Shown: positions 12,299 to 22,742 of the stretch, piece after piece
Layout: each line of letters begins with the position of its first letter
How positions within the stretch are numbered: position 1 is the stretch's first letter
Assembly: GCA_900208305.1 (NCBI GenBank)
Contig: OAPG01000008.1
Coordinates: forward strand, 62,001 to 126,000
Direction: 5' to 3'
Length of the DNA stretch: 64,000 nucleotides
Source: Melanopsichium pennsylvanicum
Taxonomy: Eukaryota; Basidiomycota; Ustilaginomycetes; Ustilaginales
Notes under the pieces: model-generated
Seen by the model: only the letters and a program-made list of their open reading frames with translations
What the model was told of the DNA's origin: nothing
The model's database searches: none
Made by a program: the position numbers and the translations under genes

Positions 12299-13031
12299 AG
12301 CTGCTGATTGCTGCTGAGGGCAAAGTTGGCGAAGTGTATCTGAATTCGAGTAAATGCTGCTGGTGAGATTCGCTGCCGAATGATGCTCGGCCAGATGATC
12401 CAACGACTAGAATGGACTGTGTTAGTACTCCAACGGCGGATGGTATGACGATGAAATCGGATGAGACTGAGCAATGCTGGGAGCGGGATTGAAGAGGCCT
12501 GTATGTATGTCGAGGATGCTGTTCGCCTGCCGGTCAGAGTGCACAGGACGCGTGATGGAAGCGTGATGACTGATGGCGGATCTAAACAGGAAGTGAGTTT
12601 AGCTTTATTGTCATTGGAACGAGCTGACGAGGCGACAAAGGTTGGGTGACCCGACGAGTGCTGGATGTGATCTTGAGGAGGAAGAGTAGGAAGAGGAGGA
12701 AGATGGTCGTGAATGGTCGTGGATGGAAGTCACAAGCTATTTTACAGAATCTCAACTGGCTCGGTGCTCCGGAATAGCAAAGGCTACCAAATGTCAAAAA
12801 GTGGCTGGCTCAGAGCTGAAACAAACACAGCCGAATTTATTGAATGCAATTTGTGCTTGAATGCGTTTGACTGAATAGCGCTGCAGCTCTTCTCTCCTTT
12901 TTCCCCCCTTTTGTGATCCCAACTGGTAAATTTACTGTACTGCTGTACTTTTGCGTGTGAACTCTTCTCGCAACTTATGCGCCACTTTCGTATTTCTTGT
13001 GATACGAATGTTGTATGCGAAGACTTTCAGC

Positions 13032-13070
<39 letters not shown>

Positions 13071-13360
13071 TTGTGTCCAGAAAGCGCATCAGGTTGGCAA
13101 GCCGAGGTTCCCATGGCGCCATGTCCCAGCAAATCTGCACGAAATAGCGCGCTGCAGATGGCTTCGCGCTTCAACCCTGCACGTGATTTCGAGCTACAAT
13201 TTTTTTGACCTAACGCACGACCGTCGATCTTACATTTTAGAAGAAAAACTCATTTTGACGACAGAATGCCGATCTCTTGCCTATCGTATCAAGCGGACAC
13301 ACACATTTTTATCAAGCACGTTTGAGAATGGCTTTGGATGTGTAGCTTAGAATCACATTG
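12299..13360. other. Intergenic region upstream of INCENP
   Basis: Holds the presumed INCENP promoter and the 3' flank of the TTL-family gene. It includes a possible 5' INCENP exon boundary near 12406, a perfect GTAAATTTAC palindrome at 12926-12935 and a TG microsatellite. No protein-like open frame was found. Confidence 0.5.
13035..13068. repeat. (TG)17 microsatellite
   Basis: Uninterrupted TG dinucleotide repeat in the intergenic region between INCENP and the TTL-family gene. Confidence 0.95.
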
Positions 13361-14920
13361 TTAAAAGCCGCGTCCGAGCTCCTCCCTGAAGCACAACGTT
13401 GTTCCGTCTCTGGATTCACCCACCTTCCAAGTTACATCTTTGTCTCCAGATCCAGCATCTGCATGGTAAGGCAGCACAGCAATCTCACATACCCTCTCGA
13501 ACAGTCGATCGATGACTGCACTCAATCTCGCACCCGTCTGTGCAAAATCGGGTTGAGCATTCACCTCCAGCAACCACACCTTGAGTTCCTTGTTTTCTCC
13601 TTTCCCTGCGTCCACATTATCATCGTAACCAACCAACAGATCGACGCCGAACACTTCGAAAGCATTGGGCCACATTTGCCAATGAATGCTGCCTGCTTTG
13701 GCTGCCGCTTCAAACGATGCTCCAATCACCTCGGCTGCTTTACGACGCACCTCTTCGATCATCTGCTGCGAAAGCTGCTGCGACGAGTCTTGTATCGTTG
13801 TGCTTGTGTTGGCAGTGTAGAATGGCGAACCGACGAGGTCAGTCCAGAGAAAAACATTCTCTTCCTTGGGTCGCGCATCATTGCCCACTGCGAGCGAGCC
13901 GTCTTGTTGAAGGCATGTGTTTGTAAGGTGGCAACGTAGGTCGCGCACAGTCGCCTCGGTGGGCGATTGGTACGCGAGAGGCGCAAAAAGCGTTAGCATG
14001 TCGTCATGAAGATAGACGGCCAATCCAGCTACACAGAGTACGTACGCGCGCAGATGAAACTTGCGGGCGCCACAAGAAGCCTCGTCACCGATGTGGAGCT
14101 TGTGTGAGGTTAGTGTTGCTAGCGAGCCATCAGCTGGGCTGACAGGATCGACAAGCAGAGGAGATTGAATGTATTCCTGAATCACAAAGTGTCGTAATTG
14201 GCTCGCCATCACCGAAGTATCCTTGCCCACGTAAGCAGCATGGTCTCTGTCTGCACCAGCCTCTGCCTCTTCGTGCTCGTCCTCGCCATCGGATTCGGGC
14301 TCAAACTCCTCGAATATCGTCTGAAGCTGGTCTAGCGTGCTGAACATCCGGATACCGTTTCCTCTGTCTGCCATGCCAGGCTTGAGGATGAACCATTTTA
14401 CGTCATCTTGCCTGTCATCGTCCAAAGCGCCTTGATTGGCTTCCAACAGCTCAGCCAGGTCGTAGAGGTCATCCATGAGAAGTTCATCCAGCTCATCAGC
14501 AAATTGGATCTCGAGATGCCATGTTCTTGGCGTACAAGTGCGGAAACGGTCTGCAGCAGGGCCGGGCGGGAGCTTGACCGCATAGGTGTTGAGAGCATTT
14601 GCTAGATAGTGCTTGCGAATAAGCGCTTTACGGATGATGTAGCTTGAGCATTGAGGTAGCTTGCCTCTGAAGGATGAAGAAGGACCCGGAAGCAGATTTT
14701 CGAAAGGAAGAAGATCGTAATCTACCAAGTAGAGATCTCTTCCAGACGGTGCGGCAAAGGACTCGTCAGCATGTTGAGCGTTGTGTCTACCTAACGCACA
14801 ATGAGCACCATCGCCAACTTGGATGTCCCAACCATGAGGAGCAATAACTTTGAGCGTTGCTCGAACAGCAGCAGCTTGGGTATACTCTGCACCCGGGAAG
14901 GAGACAAAGGCCGTCTTCAT
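13361..14920 (-). CDS. PBY1: Tubulin-tyrosine ligase family protein (Pby1 TTL-like)
   Basis: A single-exon 519-residue protein starting at the ATG at 14920. It carries the ATP-grasp signature of the TTL family: a KPGMxDRGNGIR nucleotide-binding block at about residue 173, an 'FVIQEYI' strand at about 250, 'KFHLRAYVL' at about 287, 'HLTNTCLQ' at about 333 and the metal-binding 'WLLEVNAQPDF' block at about 447. Family members ligate amino acids to tubulin or other proteins. Yeast Pby1 is a P-body-associated member with an extra N-terminal SurE-like domain, which is absent here, so this is a TTL-only form. An acidic insert lies at about residues 212-235. Family assignment is firm; orthology to Pby1 and the substrate are inferred. 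Confidence 0.85.
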   Translation of the reverse strand: MKTAFVSFPGAEYTQAAAVRATLKVIAPHGWDIQVGDGAHCALGRHNAQHADESFAAPSGRDLYLVDYDLLPFENLLPGPSSSFRGKLPQCSSYIIRKALIRKHYLANALNTYAVKLPPGPAADRFRTCTPRTWHLEIQFADELDELLMDDLYDLAELLEANQGALDDDRQDDVKWFILKPGMADRGNGIRMFSTLDQLQTIFEEFEPESDGEDEHEEAEAGADRDHAAYVGKDTSVMASQLRHFVIQEYIQSPLLVDPVSPADGSLATLTSHKLHIGDEASCGARKFHLRAYVLCVAGLAVYLHDDMLTLFAPLAYQSPTEATVRDLRCHLTNTCLQQDGSLAVGNDARPKEENVFLWTDLVGSPFYTANTSTTIQDSSQQLSQQMIEEVRRKAAEVIGASFEAAAKAGSIHWQMWPNAFEVFGVDLLVGYDDNVDAGKGENKELKVWLLEVNAQPDFAQTGARLSAVIDRLFERVCEIAVLPYHADAGSGDKDVTWKVGESRDGTTLCFREELGRGF

Positions 14921-15489
14921 ATTGAATCAGGAAGCGTTCGAGATGAAGGACGTCTAAACGGAAAGCTTTGGAAATAAAGAAAAAATCAAAAAAATAAAAT
15001 GAAATAAAAATGAAATGTTGAAAACAAGACACAAAAAAAAAGAAAATTGACCGAGAAAATCAGCGAGTTGAAGATCTGAGATTCGATTTTTGTTGAATCG
15101 GGGTATGACTGAGGAAGCGCATGTCGCTCGTCATTCACATTGTCGGCTTCGCGAAAATTCGGCGCGTTCTTCTGGCGACTTCCCGAAACTGTCAGTCACC
15201 AAATCGTGGATGCGCTCGCTCTACTGTAAATTTACGGTACTCGGCCCATTCTTCGGATGTCGCCCTCTTCCTGCTGTGTGCTGCGCTGTCTTTTCTGTGC
15301 GGCGGGAGCGGTAGAGAGATTCAAGGCGTGAATCAGACGTGCATGAGCCATGCTTACACCCCCGCCCAGCCTCCCGTTCTGGCCAACCAGACCCTGACCA
15401 TCTTATATGGATGCTACAACTTCATTTACAATCAACGACCAGCTTTCCTCCTAGCTAAGATATAATGTCAGCAAGCTTCAACGCCAACA
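14921..15489. promoter_or_regulatory. Divergent promoter, TTL-family gene / unknown acidic protein
   Basis: A 569-bp region between two divergently transcribed genes. It is A-rich next to the TTL gene start (about 14970-15060) and has a perfect GTAAATTTAC palindrome at 15226-15235 near the centre. No open frame of substance. Confidence 0.5.
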
Positions 15490-16950
15490 ATGAGCTTTCT
15501 CTTCACCACCATCAACATTGAGGAGCTTCCTCCTCATCATACCGCCCTTGATTCTATCCAATCTCTCCTACCCTCATCCATCGAAGAAGATCAAGACGAT
15601 CCGCGATCCCTTCTCTACCTCTTCGACGACAATGACTTTGAACGAGCCGCCGCCTTTCTCGCCTTGGATAAGGCTCGTCAGCAGGCTCACGCTGCAGCCG
15701 AGGCCGTAGCAGTAGCAGATATGCGCCAACAGAGCATCAGTGCTCTCGCAAGTCGCCTCAGACAGCTACTCGACGAGGATGACGAGCTTGTAGACATGCT
15801 CGGTAGGAGAATTCTCGCCACTCGGGGTTATCAGATAAACGATTTGTGGCAGCCTCATTGCCACTACCACAGACATGATCCTCAACACTACCAATATGAT
15901 CCACATCGAGGTAATGGCTATCAGCAGGCTCCAGCCTCTCGAACACCTGACCACGAGTACACCACGATCCGTCAGACTCGATTCCCCGATGTACATGCCG
16001 CATGGGACGGGTTTGCAGACCAAGAAAGAAGCCTTTCTGACTACGATAGGGCAAGTCCTTCTATCCACACAGCTCCTGTCCTCCTTCACGGCCACGCACA
16101 TCGTCAGCCCAGCACCACACAGCGCACTGCTATCGCATCTCATTCAGCTGCTGCGAGACCATCGCGATCTTCAACCGGAGCAGCTACTCAGGCTCGAATT
16201 GCCATTCATCCACTCACGGGAGTACCCATGCTGCTCGTGAAACGAGATTCGGAGGTAGACGAAGGCACCTCGGGTCACGACGTACCAGCCATGTCTCAGG
16301 GCCATGAATCGGACGACGATGATGATGTTGATGCGGATGTGGACGAATGGGCAATCCACGATGAATCTGATTTGGACTGGCTCGGTCGCGAGCTATTGCA
16401 TCGCCAAAGCGGAGATCCTGTCTGGATTCTTGGTACCAACCAAGACGTCGTATCCAAGCCTGATCCCATTCCAAAGATCCCGCAAGCTTCCAATCAGAGT
16501 ATGCCAGTCAGTGCACCTTCTTCTGCAGCCCAACAGCGCGCTCAGAAGCGCATCGTTCCAGCTACTCCCACTTTGCCCGTGCATGTGGAAGAAGCAGACA
16601 GCGATCACGAGCTAGCCAGCGTTGCAGGTGGTCTCAATCCTTGCACAGGCGAGACTGGCGCTAACTTGAGCAGTGCCTCTCGACGTGTTGCTGCAGCACT
16701 GGCGCAAGCCGCGCTCGTCACTCCTGAACCTGCACAGCAAGCTGGCAGTATAAGAGATAAGCCCAGAAGACAACAGAGAGCTGCTACAGTCATGTCCGAG
16801 TCCGAAGAGGAGCAGCTCGAGACGGTCGGAAGGCCAGTGGAAAGCGACCATGAAAGCAGAGCGGAAGGAGGGGATGTGAGCAGTTTGAATGATCGGCCTA
16901 GGAAGACGGTCAAGGTTGTGGATCTGCGCGAAGGATCAGGATTTGGCTGA
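15490..16950 (+). CDS. Unknown protein with acidic C-terminal half
   Basis: A 486-residue single-exon frame from the ATG at 15490. I do not recognise a family. Residues about 45-110 are predicted helical (Ala/Leu/Arg/Gln-rich, 'FERAAAFLALDKARQQ' type). A His/Tyr/Gln-rich linker follows (about 118-140), then a 'HPLTGVPMLLVKRD' strand-like block at about 238, an Asp-rich run (DDDDDVDADVDE) at about 275, a lone 'DLDWLGRELL' helix, and an Ser/Ala-rich tail ending in a basic 'RPRKTVKVVDLR' motif. The coding pattern, strong start context and position between two real genes support a true gene. It is divergent from the TTL-family gene and convergent with YAR1 (161 bp between stops). Confidence 0.75.
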   Translation: MSFLFTTINIEELPPHHTALDSIQSLLPSSIEEDQDDPRSLLYLFDDNDFERAAAFLALDKARQQAHAAAEAVAVADMRQQSISALASRLRQLLDEDDELVDMLGRRILATRGYQINDLWQPHCHYHRHDPQHYQYDPHRGNGYQQAPASRTPDHEYTTIRQTRFPDVHAAWDGFADQERSLSDYDRASPSIHTAPVLLHGHAHRQPSTTQRTAIASHSAAARPSRSSTGAATQARIAIHPLTGVPMLLVKRDSEVDEGTSGHDVPAMSQGHESDDDDDVDADVDEWAIHDESDLDWLGRELLHRQSGDPVWILGTNQDVVSKPDPIPKIPQASNQSMPVSAPSSAAQQRAQKRIVPATPTLPVHVEEADSDHELASVAGGLNPCTGETGANLSSASRRVAAALAQAALVTPEPAQQAGSIRDKPRRQQRAATVMSESEEEQLETVGRPVESDHESRAEGGDVSSLNDRPRKTVKVVDLREGSGFG

Positions 16951-17111
16951 AAGGAGCAGATAAACAACGATTGTGCATTTGGTGAGAAACCGACTCGAAA
17001 TCGAAAGCGATTGTTCCAATGGTGTACATTTGCAAGACAAAGCTGTTATTTCCCGAGCGCGAGAGCGTTGTCACAGGGTGTGCGGTGATCGATAGAAAAG
17101 AGAGACATTAT

Positions 17112-18080
17112 TTATTCTTCTGATGGTGTGCCTTCGCTTCCTGTCAGATGGTATGAAACGAAGTGGGGAGACAGGACAGATGTCAGCAGAGCCGTCCTCG
17201 CTGATTGCTTCTTTGTTCCTCTTGCTTATGTGAAACTCACCTTCGCCATCATCCGCAACGTCGTCGTCGTTGGCGATATCGCTTGCGTTGACGCTGGTCT
17301 CTGCTTGAGCTCTTTTGAGTCTGGCAACCAATTCTTGACCGAGTTGAGAGCGAGATTTGGTGCCGTATGAAAGGAGGTCGGCTGGTAAATCACCATCTTT
17401 GTTTGGGATGGTCGGATCTGCACCTGCTTCCAGCAGCTCGTTGACTATGCGGCACAGCCCCATTCACGGTAGAGCAAATAATTTGTCAAGTCGGTTTACT
17501 GCTTTTCACTCGCTCTGATCAAAATATGGATCGAAAAGGGGGCACATGCCGGAACTTACCGATCCAATTTCGAATCTCTTCCACCTCGGTTGCAGCTGAG
17601 CCGTCTGGAATGTCGACATTGACCGCTGCATGCAAAGGAGTGTCTGCGTTGGTCCGGTCTTGAAAATCGACATCGATTTCGAGGTTGAGGATTTCAGGTA
17701 GGACTTGTGTGGATTGAGACGATGCGGCATAGTGCAACGCGTTGCGACCTACACCATCGCTATGATTAGCATCAAAGGCACCGGAAGAGACGATCTCTTG
17801 GAGAAGTTCCAAATCGTCTGTTCTGGCTGCGTGGAGCAATCGCTTATCTGGGGCATAGGAAGAAGCCAAATTTATATACGAGCAAGATGAGATTTGGTCA
17901 GAGAATGAGCGATCCTTACTGTGTGAGATAAGCCAAATAGTTCAAAGGCGAGTAGGAATGAACAAGACAAGATCAAGATCAAGATCAAGATCAAGATCAA
18001 GGAAGAAGGAAGAGAAAATACTTACTCTGGACATCAATTTGATGCACAGCGTCGTCGTGCTGTTGTTCTTGATCCGCCAT
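17112..18080 (-). CDS. YAR1: Yar1-type ankyrin-repeat protein
   Basis: Four exons: 18080-18026, 17847-17560, 17444-17241 and 17140-17112. All introns are GT..AG (donors GTAAG, GTAAGT, GTGAGT). The joined frame is 192 codons including stop, giving 191 residues, close to yeast Yar1 (200). Ankyrin repeats are visible: 'KRLLHAARTDDLELLQEI', 'GRNALHYAAS', 'TPLHAAV' and 'LLEAGADPTIPNKDGD'. The tail is acidic. In yeast, Yar1 is a chaperone that keeps ribosomal protein Rps3 (uS3) soluble and escorts it to the pre-40S particle. The gene is divergent from UTP22, another 40S biogenesis gene. The third junction falls inside an ankyrin helix and restores the repeat consensus, which supports the model. Confidence 0.85.
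17968..18000. repeat. (ATCAAG)n hexamer repeat in YAR1 intron 1
   Basis: About five tandem copies of ATCAAG inside the first intron of the ankyrin gene, directly downstream of the donor in the transcript direction. No coding role. Confidence 0.85.
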
Positions 18081-18480
18081 GATGTGTGCGTACGAGACGA
18101 TGTGTGGTGAGTGAAGAGCTACAAGGTGGTCAAAGCGATGAAATGGCGGTGAAAAGAAAGGTGACAGGCCTTTATCGTGTTTGAGAAGAAGAGTCGTGCT
18201 CCAAGACAACCAGAGTCGAACACAGGGACCTACAGCAGAGGGTGTAGCCCAAGAGCGTAGCAGCATTTCGAGTGTGAGCGTGAGAGTGAGTGTTGGACTG
18301 TGCTTCTCTTCTATCTCCCGATCTTACCTGCTATGCTCACCGATCAGGCAGGTCAATGTTTCGGAAAGCGGAGACATTTCTCTGAGCATTTTTACCTGGG
18401 TGGAAATGTCACTTATTCTCTTCTTTCTCTTCTCTTTTTCTGGAAGCGAAAAGTTTTGGAAGAAATGTTCTCCACACACA

Positions 18481-18518
<38 letters not shown>

Positions 18519-18602
18519 TCTCGCTCTTCATCCTCGAACTTCTGTACTACATACAACATCCTCCCTACTTAGCTTGTTCGCAGACTGAGCTGCAATAGTG
18601 TC
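18081..18602. promoter_or_regulatory. Shared divergent promoter of YAR1 and UTP22
   Basis: A 522-bp region separating two small-subunit biogenesis genes. A GCGATGA sequence at 18135-18141 matches the core of the fungal PAC element (consensus GCGATGAGMT). A (CT)15 tract at 18483-18512 lies 90 bp before the UTP22 start. The regulatory role is inferred. Confidence 0.5.
18483..18512. repeat. (CT)15 microsatellite
   Basis: Pure CT repeat in the UTP22 upstream region, within a wider pyrimidine-rich leader. Confidence 0.95.
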
Positions 18603-21600
18603 ATGACAGGTGTAAAGAGGAAGGCCGAGGCTCCTACCTCCACGTCTTCATCCTCTAAACACACTAACAGCCCAGCCTCATCATCACGCATACCAAAGCA
18701 AACCGCAGTCTATATGAACGACACGGACAACAATGACGATTTCGATGATGCAGAAAACCTGCTAGATTCTGCATTAAATGGCACCGGTTCCGCTGCATTG
18801 CCTGATGATGATGAGAACGATGACGATGGCGACGATGATGACGACGATGGCGACGACGATGATGACGATGGCGACGACGATGACGACGATGAAGATGAAG
18901 ATGAAGAGGAGGACGAAGACGTCGACGAGTCAGATGGAGCATCACAAGACGAGATTGAGCTCGCCTCAGAAAAAGATGAGACCGAAAGCGACGATGACGA
19001 GGAAGAAGAGGAATACGATCAGACTGGGCGAGACAAAATGGCAATCATGTCTGATGAAGACATGGATGGCGGATTTCAAGACCTCGAAGCTGCCTCCGAT
19101 AACGATAACGACGATGCTGCATTTATCTCCGACAACACGACCGCCTCTCCATCTCGCAAGCCAACCAAGAGCGCTCTCTACGCAATCCCCACCCTCGCCG
19201 AAGTTCAAGGCCTCAAGGAGACCGGCGAATTGTTCAAGGACAATGTCTTCAAGCTCAAAGTAGACGAAATGCTCCCCGAAGTTCGACCCCCTTACAAGAA
19301 AGCTTCTGCTCTCGAGCTCGTGCTTCGTCGCCTTCATCAATTGTTTGAGTCACTTTCGCCCATCACGCCTCTACCAGTGGCTGAAGCGATCAAGGGCTTT
19401 CAGAAGCACACAAAGCGTTCTCGGGTTCGCATCCCTTTCCCCGACCCAGCACCCAAGCCGGACGCAAACTACAAACTTGGCTTCGAAAAGCCTTTCGCCA
19501 TGCACTTGGTCGGAAGCTGGCCGCTCAAATCTACAGCAAAGCGCCCCGAAGGCACAGACATCGACATTGCAGCCATCATGCCCAGCAATCTGTTCCAGCA
19601 GAAGGACTATGTCAATTTTAGATACTTTCACAAAAAGGCCTTCTACTTAGCTGCGCTCGCTCATGCCATCCACACTGCGGAGGACGAGCACGAGATGCAC
19701 CTCGGCGTCACCACTTCATTTGCGCTTGTGGATGCAGATCCAAGACGACCCATTCTAGTGTTGAGGCCAATCCACGATAAGAGCGAGACGGATTTCTCCA
19801 AGCTGAAATGCACCATTCGTATTCATCCCTCGGTTGAAGCGGATACATTCAAGCCCATTCACCTCGGTCCTCTCCGCAGCAATGTCCGCGTAGCTTCTAC
19901 TGTAGAGGCCGTGCCTCCTACCGATGCCACCTCTGCCACACCTCGGTACAATGCCGCCATTCTAGCCGACACCCTTCATCTTTCTCACCTGGTCTACCTG
20001 CACACCGTCTCTCAAGCCTGCCCTGCTTTTGCCGATGCGTGTCTGTTGCTCAAAACATGGGCCTTCCAACGTGGGTTTGGCTCGGGCGCACGCTCAAAAT
20101 ATGTCGATCAAGACCGTCGTCGATTGGTCGCTGGAACTGCCTCTCTTCGTTTCATCCTAACCATGATCCTCGCACACCTGCTTCAGGGCGAGGAGAAGAA
20201 ACCCGGTTGGAAGCGCGATACCACCAACGCTGGACGTTCTAAGCTCGCCAACAGCTTCTCGAGCTATCAGCTTTTCCGCGGTGTCATGGACTGGTTGGCC
20301 AAGCACGATTTCAAAGCGAACCCGGTTTTCATGAAGTCTATGCCCGAAGCTGGTCTGGCTTCGCGGTCGGATAAGGTTCCACGTCAAGATTTCAGCAAAG
20401 CCTTCGATAGGGTCATGGTGGATCCCAGTGGAACACTTAACTTGTTCGCCTTTGTTCCAACCGGCTCGGTGGATCTGCTGCAGCACGAAGCGCGAAGGAC
20501 ATTCGAGATGCTCAACGACCCCACGTCGGATCATTTCGACGCGCTCTTTCTTCAGGACCGTACGGCTGCCCCGTTCACCTTTGACGAAGTGGCTCGAATC
20601 GACCTTCCCCTCTCCTCGAGCGCCAAGTCGCACAGGAAAGGAACAGAGGTTGGCGTGTTCACATCAACCCCCATCCAACGAGCCGATTTCGGCACGTCGT
20701 TCCAGGCAGCCATGATCCAAGTCTCGGCCACCGCGACGCGCGCTCTGAAGGGGCGAACAAAGCTCGTAGCCCTCCTCCATCCCGCTGCAGGTGGTCTTGC
20801 TGGAACTTGGCGACTGGATGGTTCTCGCCCTGCTGCTCTGAGCGATGCAGAGATTGGTCTGGTCCTCGACAACGAGCAGGCGTGGAGGATGGTAGAGCAC
20901 GGTCCTTCTTCGCAGGATGCTGAGAAAGCTGAAGCTTTCCGCGCATTCTGGGGCAAGTTGTCTGAATTGCGTCGATTCAAGGACGGCCGAGTCCTCGAGA
21001 GTGTCGTGTGGCCTGTCACGACTCAGGCTTCGCGCTGGGCTATCCCAAGGAGGATCCTCGCGTATGCGCTGTACCGACACCATGCGATTCACGAATCGCA
21101 GATCTCATTCGTTTCACCGCACTTTGATTCGCTTCTAGAGATCGATGCCACTCTCTCGCGCACAGCTCACCTGGTGAGCACCGAGGAGAAAGGTTTTACC
21201 CTGGTTCAAAGCGCTTTCGACCAGCTGTCCAAGGATCTGCGTGCACTCGAGTCGCTTCCGCTTTCCATCATTGCCATATCTCCTGCCTCGCCCGGTCTGC
21301 GTGGAACGTCCACGTTTGTCCCGGCTCCTATCAATCTCGAACTCCTCGGAACCAGGATTCCCGACGCAGCGTCCTACCTCCCTGTTCACGACATTATCAT
21401 CACTTTCGAAGGCAGTGGCAAGTGGCCGAACGAGCTCTCGGCGATTCAAGCTATGAAGGCGGCGTTCTTGGAACGAATCTGCGCCGAGATTAGCAACAAA
21501 CTGTCTGGGACCACTGCACGAGTTGTATTTGACCCCGATGCTAGGAGCAAGATGGAAGATCAGTGTTCGCTTGAGCTCATCCTCGCCAGCGGGTTTGCGT

Positions 21601-22742
21601 TCAGGGCGAGGGTGATGCACAACCGGGAGAAAGTACTGCTAGAAAGGATCTTGGCAGATCGCTTCGAAAGCCCAGCAGCAAAACGTCGAGCTCGCAAAAT
21701 TCTGCACGAGTGGCAGAGCCGATTTGAAACACTTGCTTTGCACCATTCTTACATTGGCTCGATGGGTCATCGTTTCGCATCGTTCTCTAGCGCTGTGAGG
21801 CTGACCAAACGTTGGCTTTCTTCCCAGATGCTCTCATCGCCTGCCATTCCAGAGGAACTCATCGAGCTAGTCTGCGCTGCAGCGTATCTGAGCCCTGAAG
21901 AAGGTGCACCTGCATCTGCGGTTGCAGGTTTGCTCCGCATCCTGCGTTTGCTCGCCAATTGGAGATGGAAAGAGGAGCCCCTCATGGTGTCCATTCAAGC
22001 TGTGATCGATTCTGCCGACGCTAAGGACATCTACATTTTCCCTGCAGACAAGAGGACCGAGGTGGAGAACCACTTCAACGCTGCACGCGGCAGTGATCCT
22101 GGTATGACTCACAGAGCGTGGTTCGTCGCCACCGAGACCGATCTGGAGGGGATGGCCTTCGGTCGAAAAGGCCCTGTGGGCGGTATCGCGGATGGAGTCA
22201 AGAAACTCGCTAAAGCTGCCGTGAGCGTATTGGAGGAAGCCACGAATCTTGGCTCGGACGAGGTATTGGCATTGTTTACACCATCTTTGGAGCACTACGA
22301 CTTTGTGATACACCTCAAACCGCAGGTTCTCTCGCGCTATGCCGAGAACGTACATGCAGACCTCCAGGTTTGGGGCGGCAAAAAGACAAAGTATGCCAAT
22401 GAAGCTCTTGCTGCTGCTGCTGCACCAGTTGCAACAGCTCTCGGTAGCGAGCCCAAACCAGGATTCGATCCGGCCGAGGCCTTCCTCGGCCTGCTCAGAG
22501 GCTTGTACAGCGACTCATTCAGGCTGTACCACGACAAGCATGGCGGTACTGTGATTGGCGGGCTGTTCAATCCCAGCTTGGACAGGGAGAGGTCTTTCAA
22601 GGTGGGACTGGGATTCAACTCGAATCCTGAAGAGGAGAAGGGCAAGCACCCGCAAGTGAGGTTGAACAGGATCGCGGTCATGGCCGAGATCGAGAGGTTG
22701 GGAGAGGGACTGGTGGAGAAGGTGGAGCTCAGGAATGCCTAG
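18603..22742 (+). CDS. UTP22: Utp22/Nrap, SSU processome U3 snoRNP component
   Basis: A single-exon 1379-residue protein from the ATG at 18603. The N-terminus is disordered, with a long Asp/Glu run at about residues 70-150, typical of nucleolar proteins. The Nrap domains follow: a nucleotidyltransferase-like fold with 'HLVGSWPLKSTAKRPEGTDI' at about residue 300, then 'CLLLKTWAFQRGFG' and 'YLPVHDIIITFEGSGKWP' blocks, and a C-terminal Nrap segment ending near 'GGLFNPSLDRERSFKVGLGF'. Yeast Utp22 (1237 aa) works with Rrp7 in the UTP-C module during 18S rRNA maturation; the transferase fold is degenerate and structural in the family. It is divergent from YAR1. Start and length are well supported. 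Confidence 0.93.
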   Translation: MTGVKRKAEAPTSTSSSSKHTNSPASSSRIPKQTAVYMNDTDNNDDFDDAENLLDSALNGTGSAALPDDDENDDDGDDDDDDGDDDDDDGDDDDDDEDEDEEEDEDVDESDGASQDEIELASEKDETESDDDEEEEEYDQTGRDKMAIMSDEDMDGGFQDLEAASDNDNDDAAFISDNTTASPSRKPTKSALYAIPTLAEVQGLKETGELFKDNVFKLKVDEMLPEVRPPYKKASALELVLRRLHQLFESLSPITPLPVAEAIKGFQKHTKRSRVRIPFPDPAPKPDANYKLGFEKPFAMHLVGSWPLKSTAKRPEGTDIDIAAIMPSNLFQQKDYVNFRYFHKKAFYLAALAHAIHTAEDEHEMHLGVTTSFALVDADPRRPILVLRPIHDKSETDFSKLKCTIRIHPSVEADTFKPIHLGPLRSNVRVASTVEAVPPTDATSATPRYNAAILADTLHLSHLVYLHTVSQACPAFADACLLLKTWAFQRGFGSGARSKYVDQDRRRLVAGTASLRFILTMILAHLLQGEEKKPGWKRDTTNAGRSKLANSFSSYQLFRGVMDWLAKHDFKANPVFMKSMPEAGLASRSDKVPRQDFSKAFDRVMVDPSGTLNLFAFVPTGSVDLLQHEARRTFEMLNDPTSDHFDALFLQDRTAAPFTFDEVARIDLPLSSSAKSHRKGTEVGVFTSTPIQRADFGTSFQAAMIQVSATATRALKGRTKLVALLHPAAGGLAGTWRLDGSRPAALSDAEIGLVLDNEQAWRMVEHGPSSQDAEKAEAFRAFWGKLSELRRFKDGRVLESVVWPVTTQASRWAIPRRILAYALYRHHAIHESQISFVSPHFDSLLEIDATLSRTAHLVSTEEKGFTLVQSAFDQLSKDLRALESLPLSIIAISPASPGLRGTSTFVPAPINLELLGTRIPDAASYLPVHDIIITFEGSGKWPNELSAIQAMKAAFLERICAEISNKLSGTTARVVFDPDARSKMEDQCSLELILASGFAFRARVMHNREKVLLERILADRFESPAAKRRARKILHEWQSRFETLALHHSYIGSMGHRFASFSSAVRLTKRWLSSQMLSSPAIPEELIELVCAAAYLSPEEGAPASAVAGLLRILRLLANWRWKEEPLMVSIQAVIDSADAKDIYIFPADKRTEVENHFNAARGSDPGMTHRAWFVATETDLEGMAFGRKGPVGGIADGVKKLAKAAVSVLEEATNLGSDEVLALFTPSLEHYDFVIHLKPQVLSRYAENVHADLQVWGGKKTKYANEALAAAAAPVATALGSEPKPGFDPAEAFLGLLRGLYSDSFRLYHDKHGGTVIGGLFNPSLDRERSFKVGLGFNSNPEEEKGKHPQVRLNRIAVMAEIERLGEGLVEKVELRNA

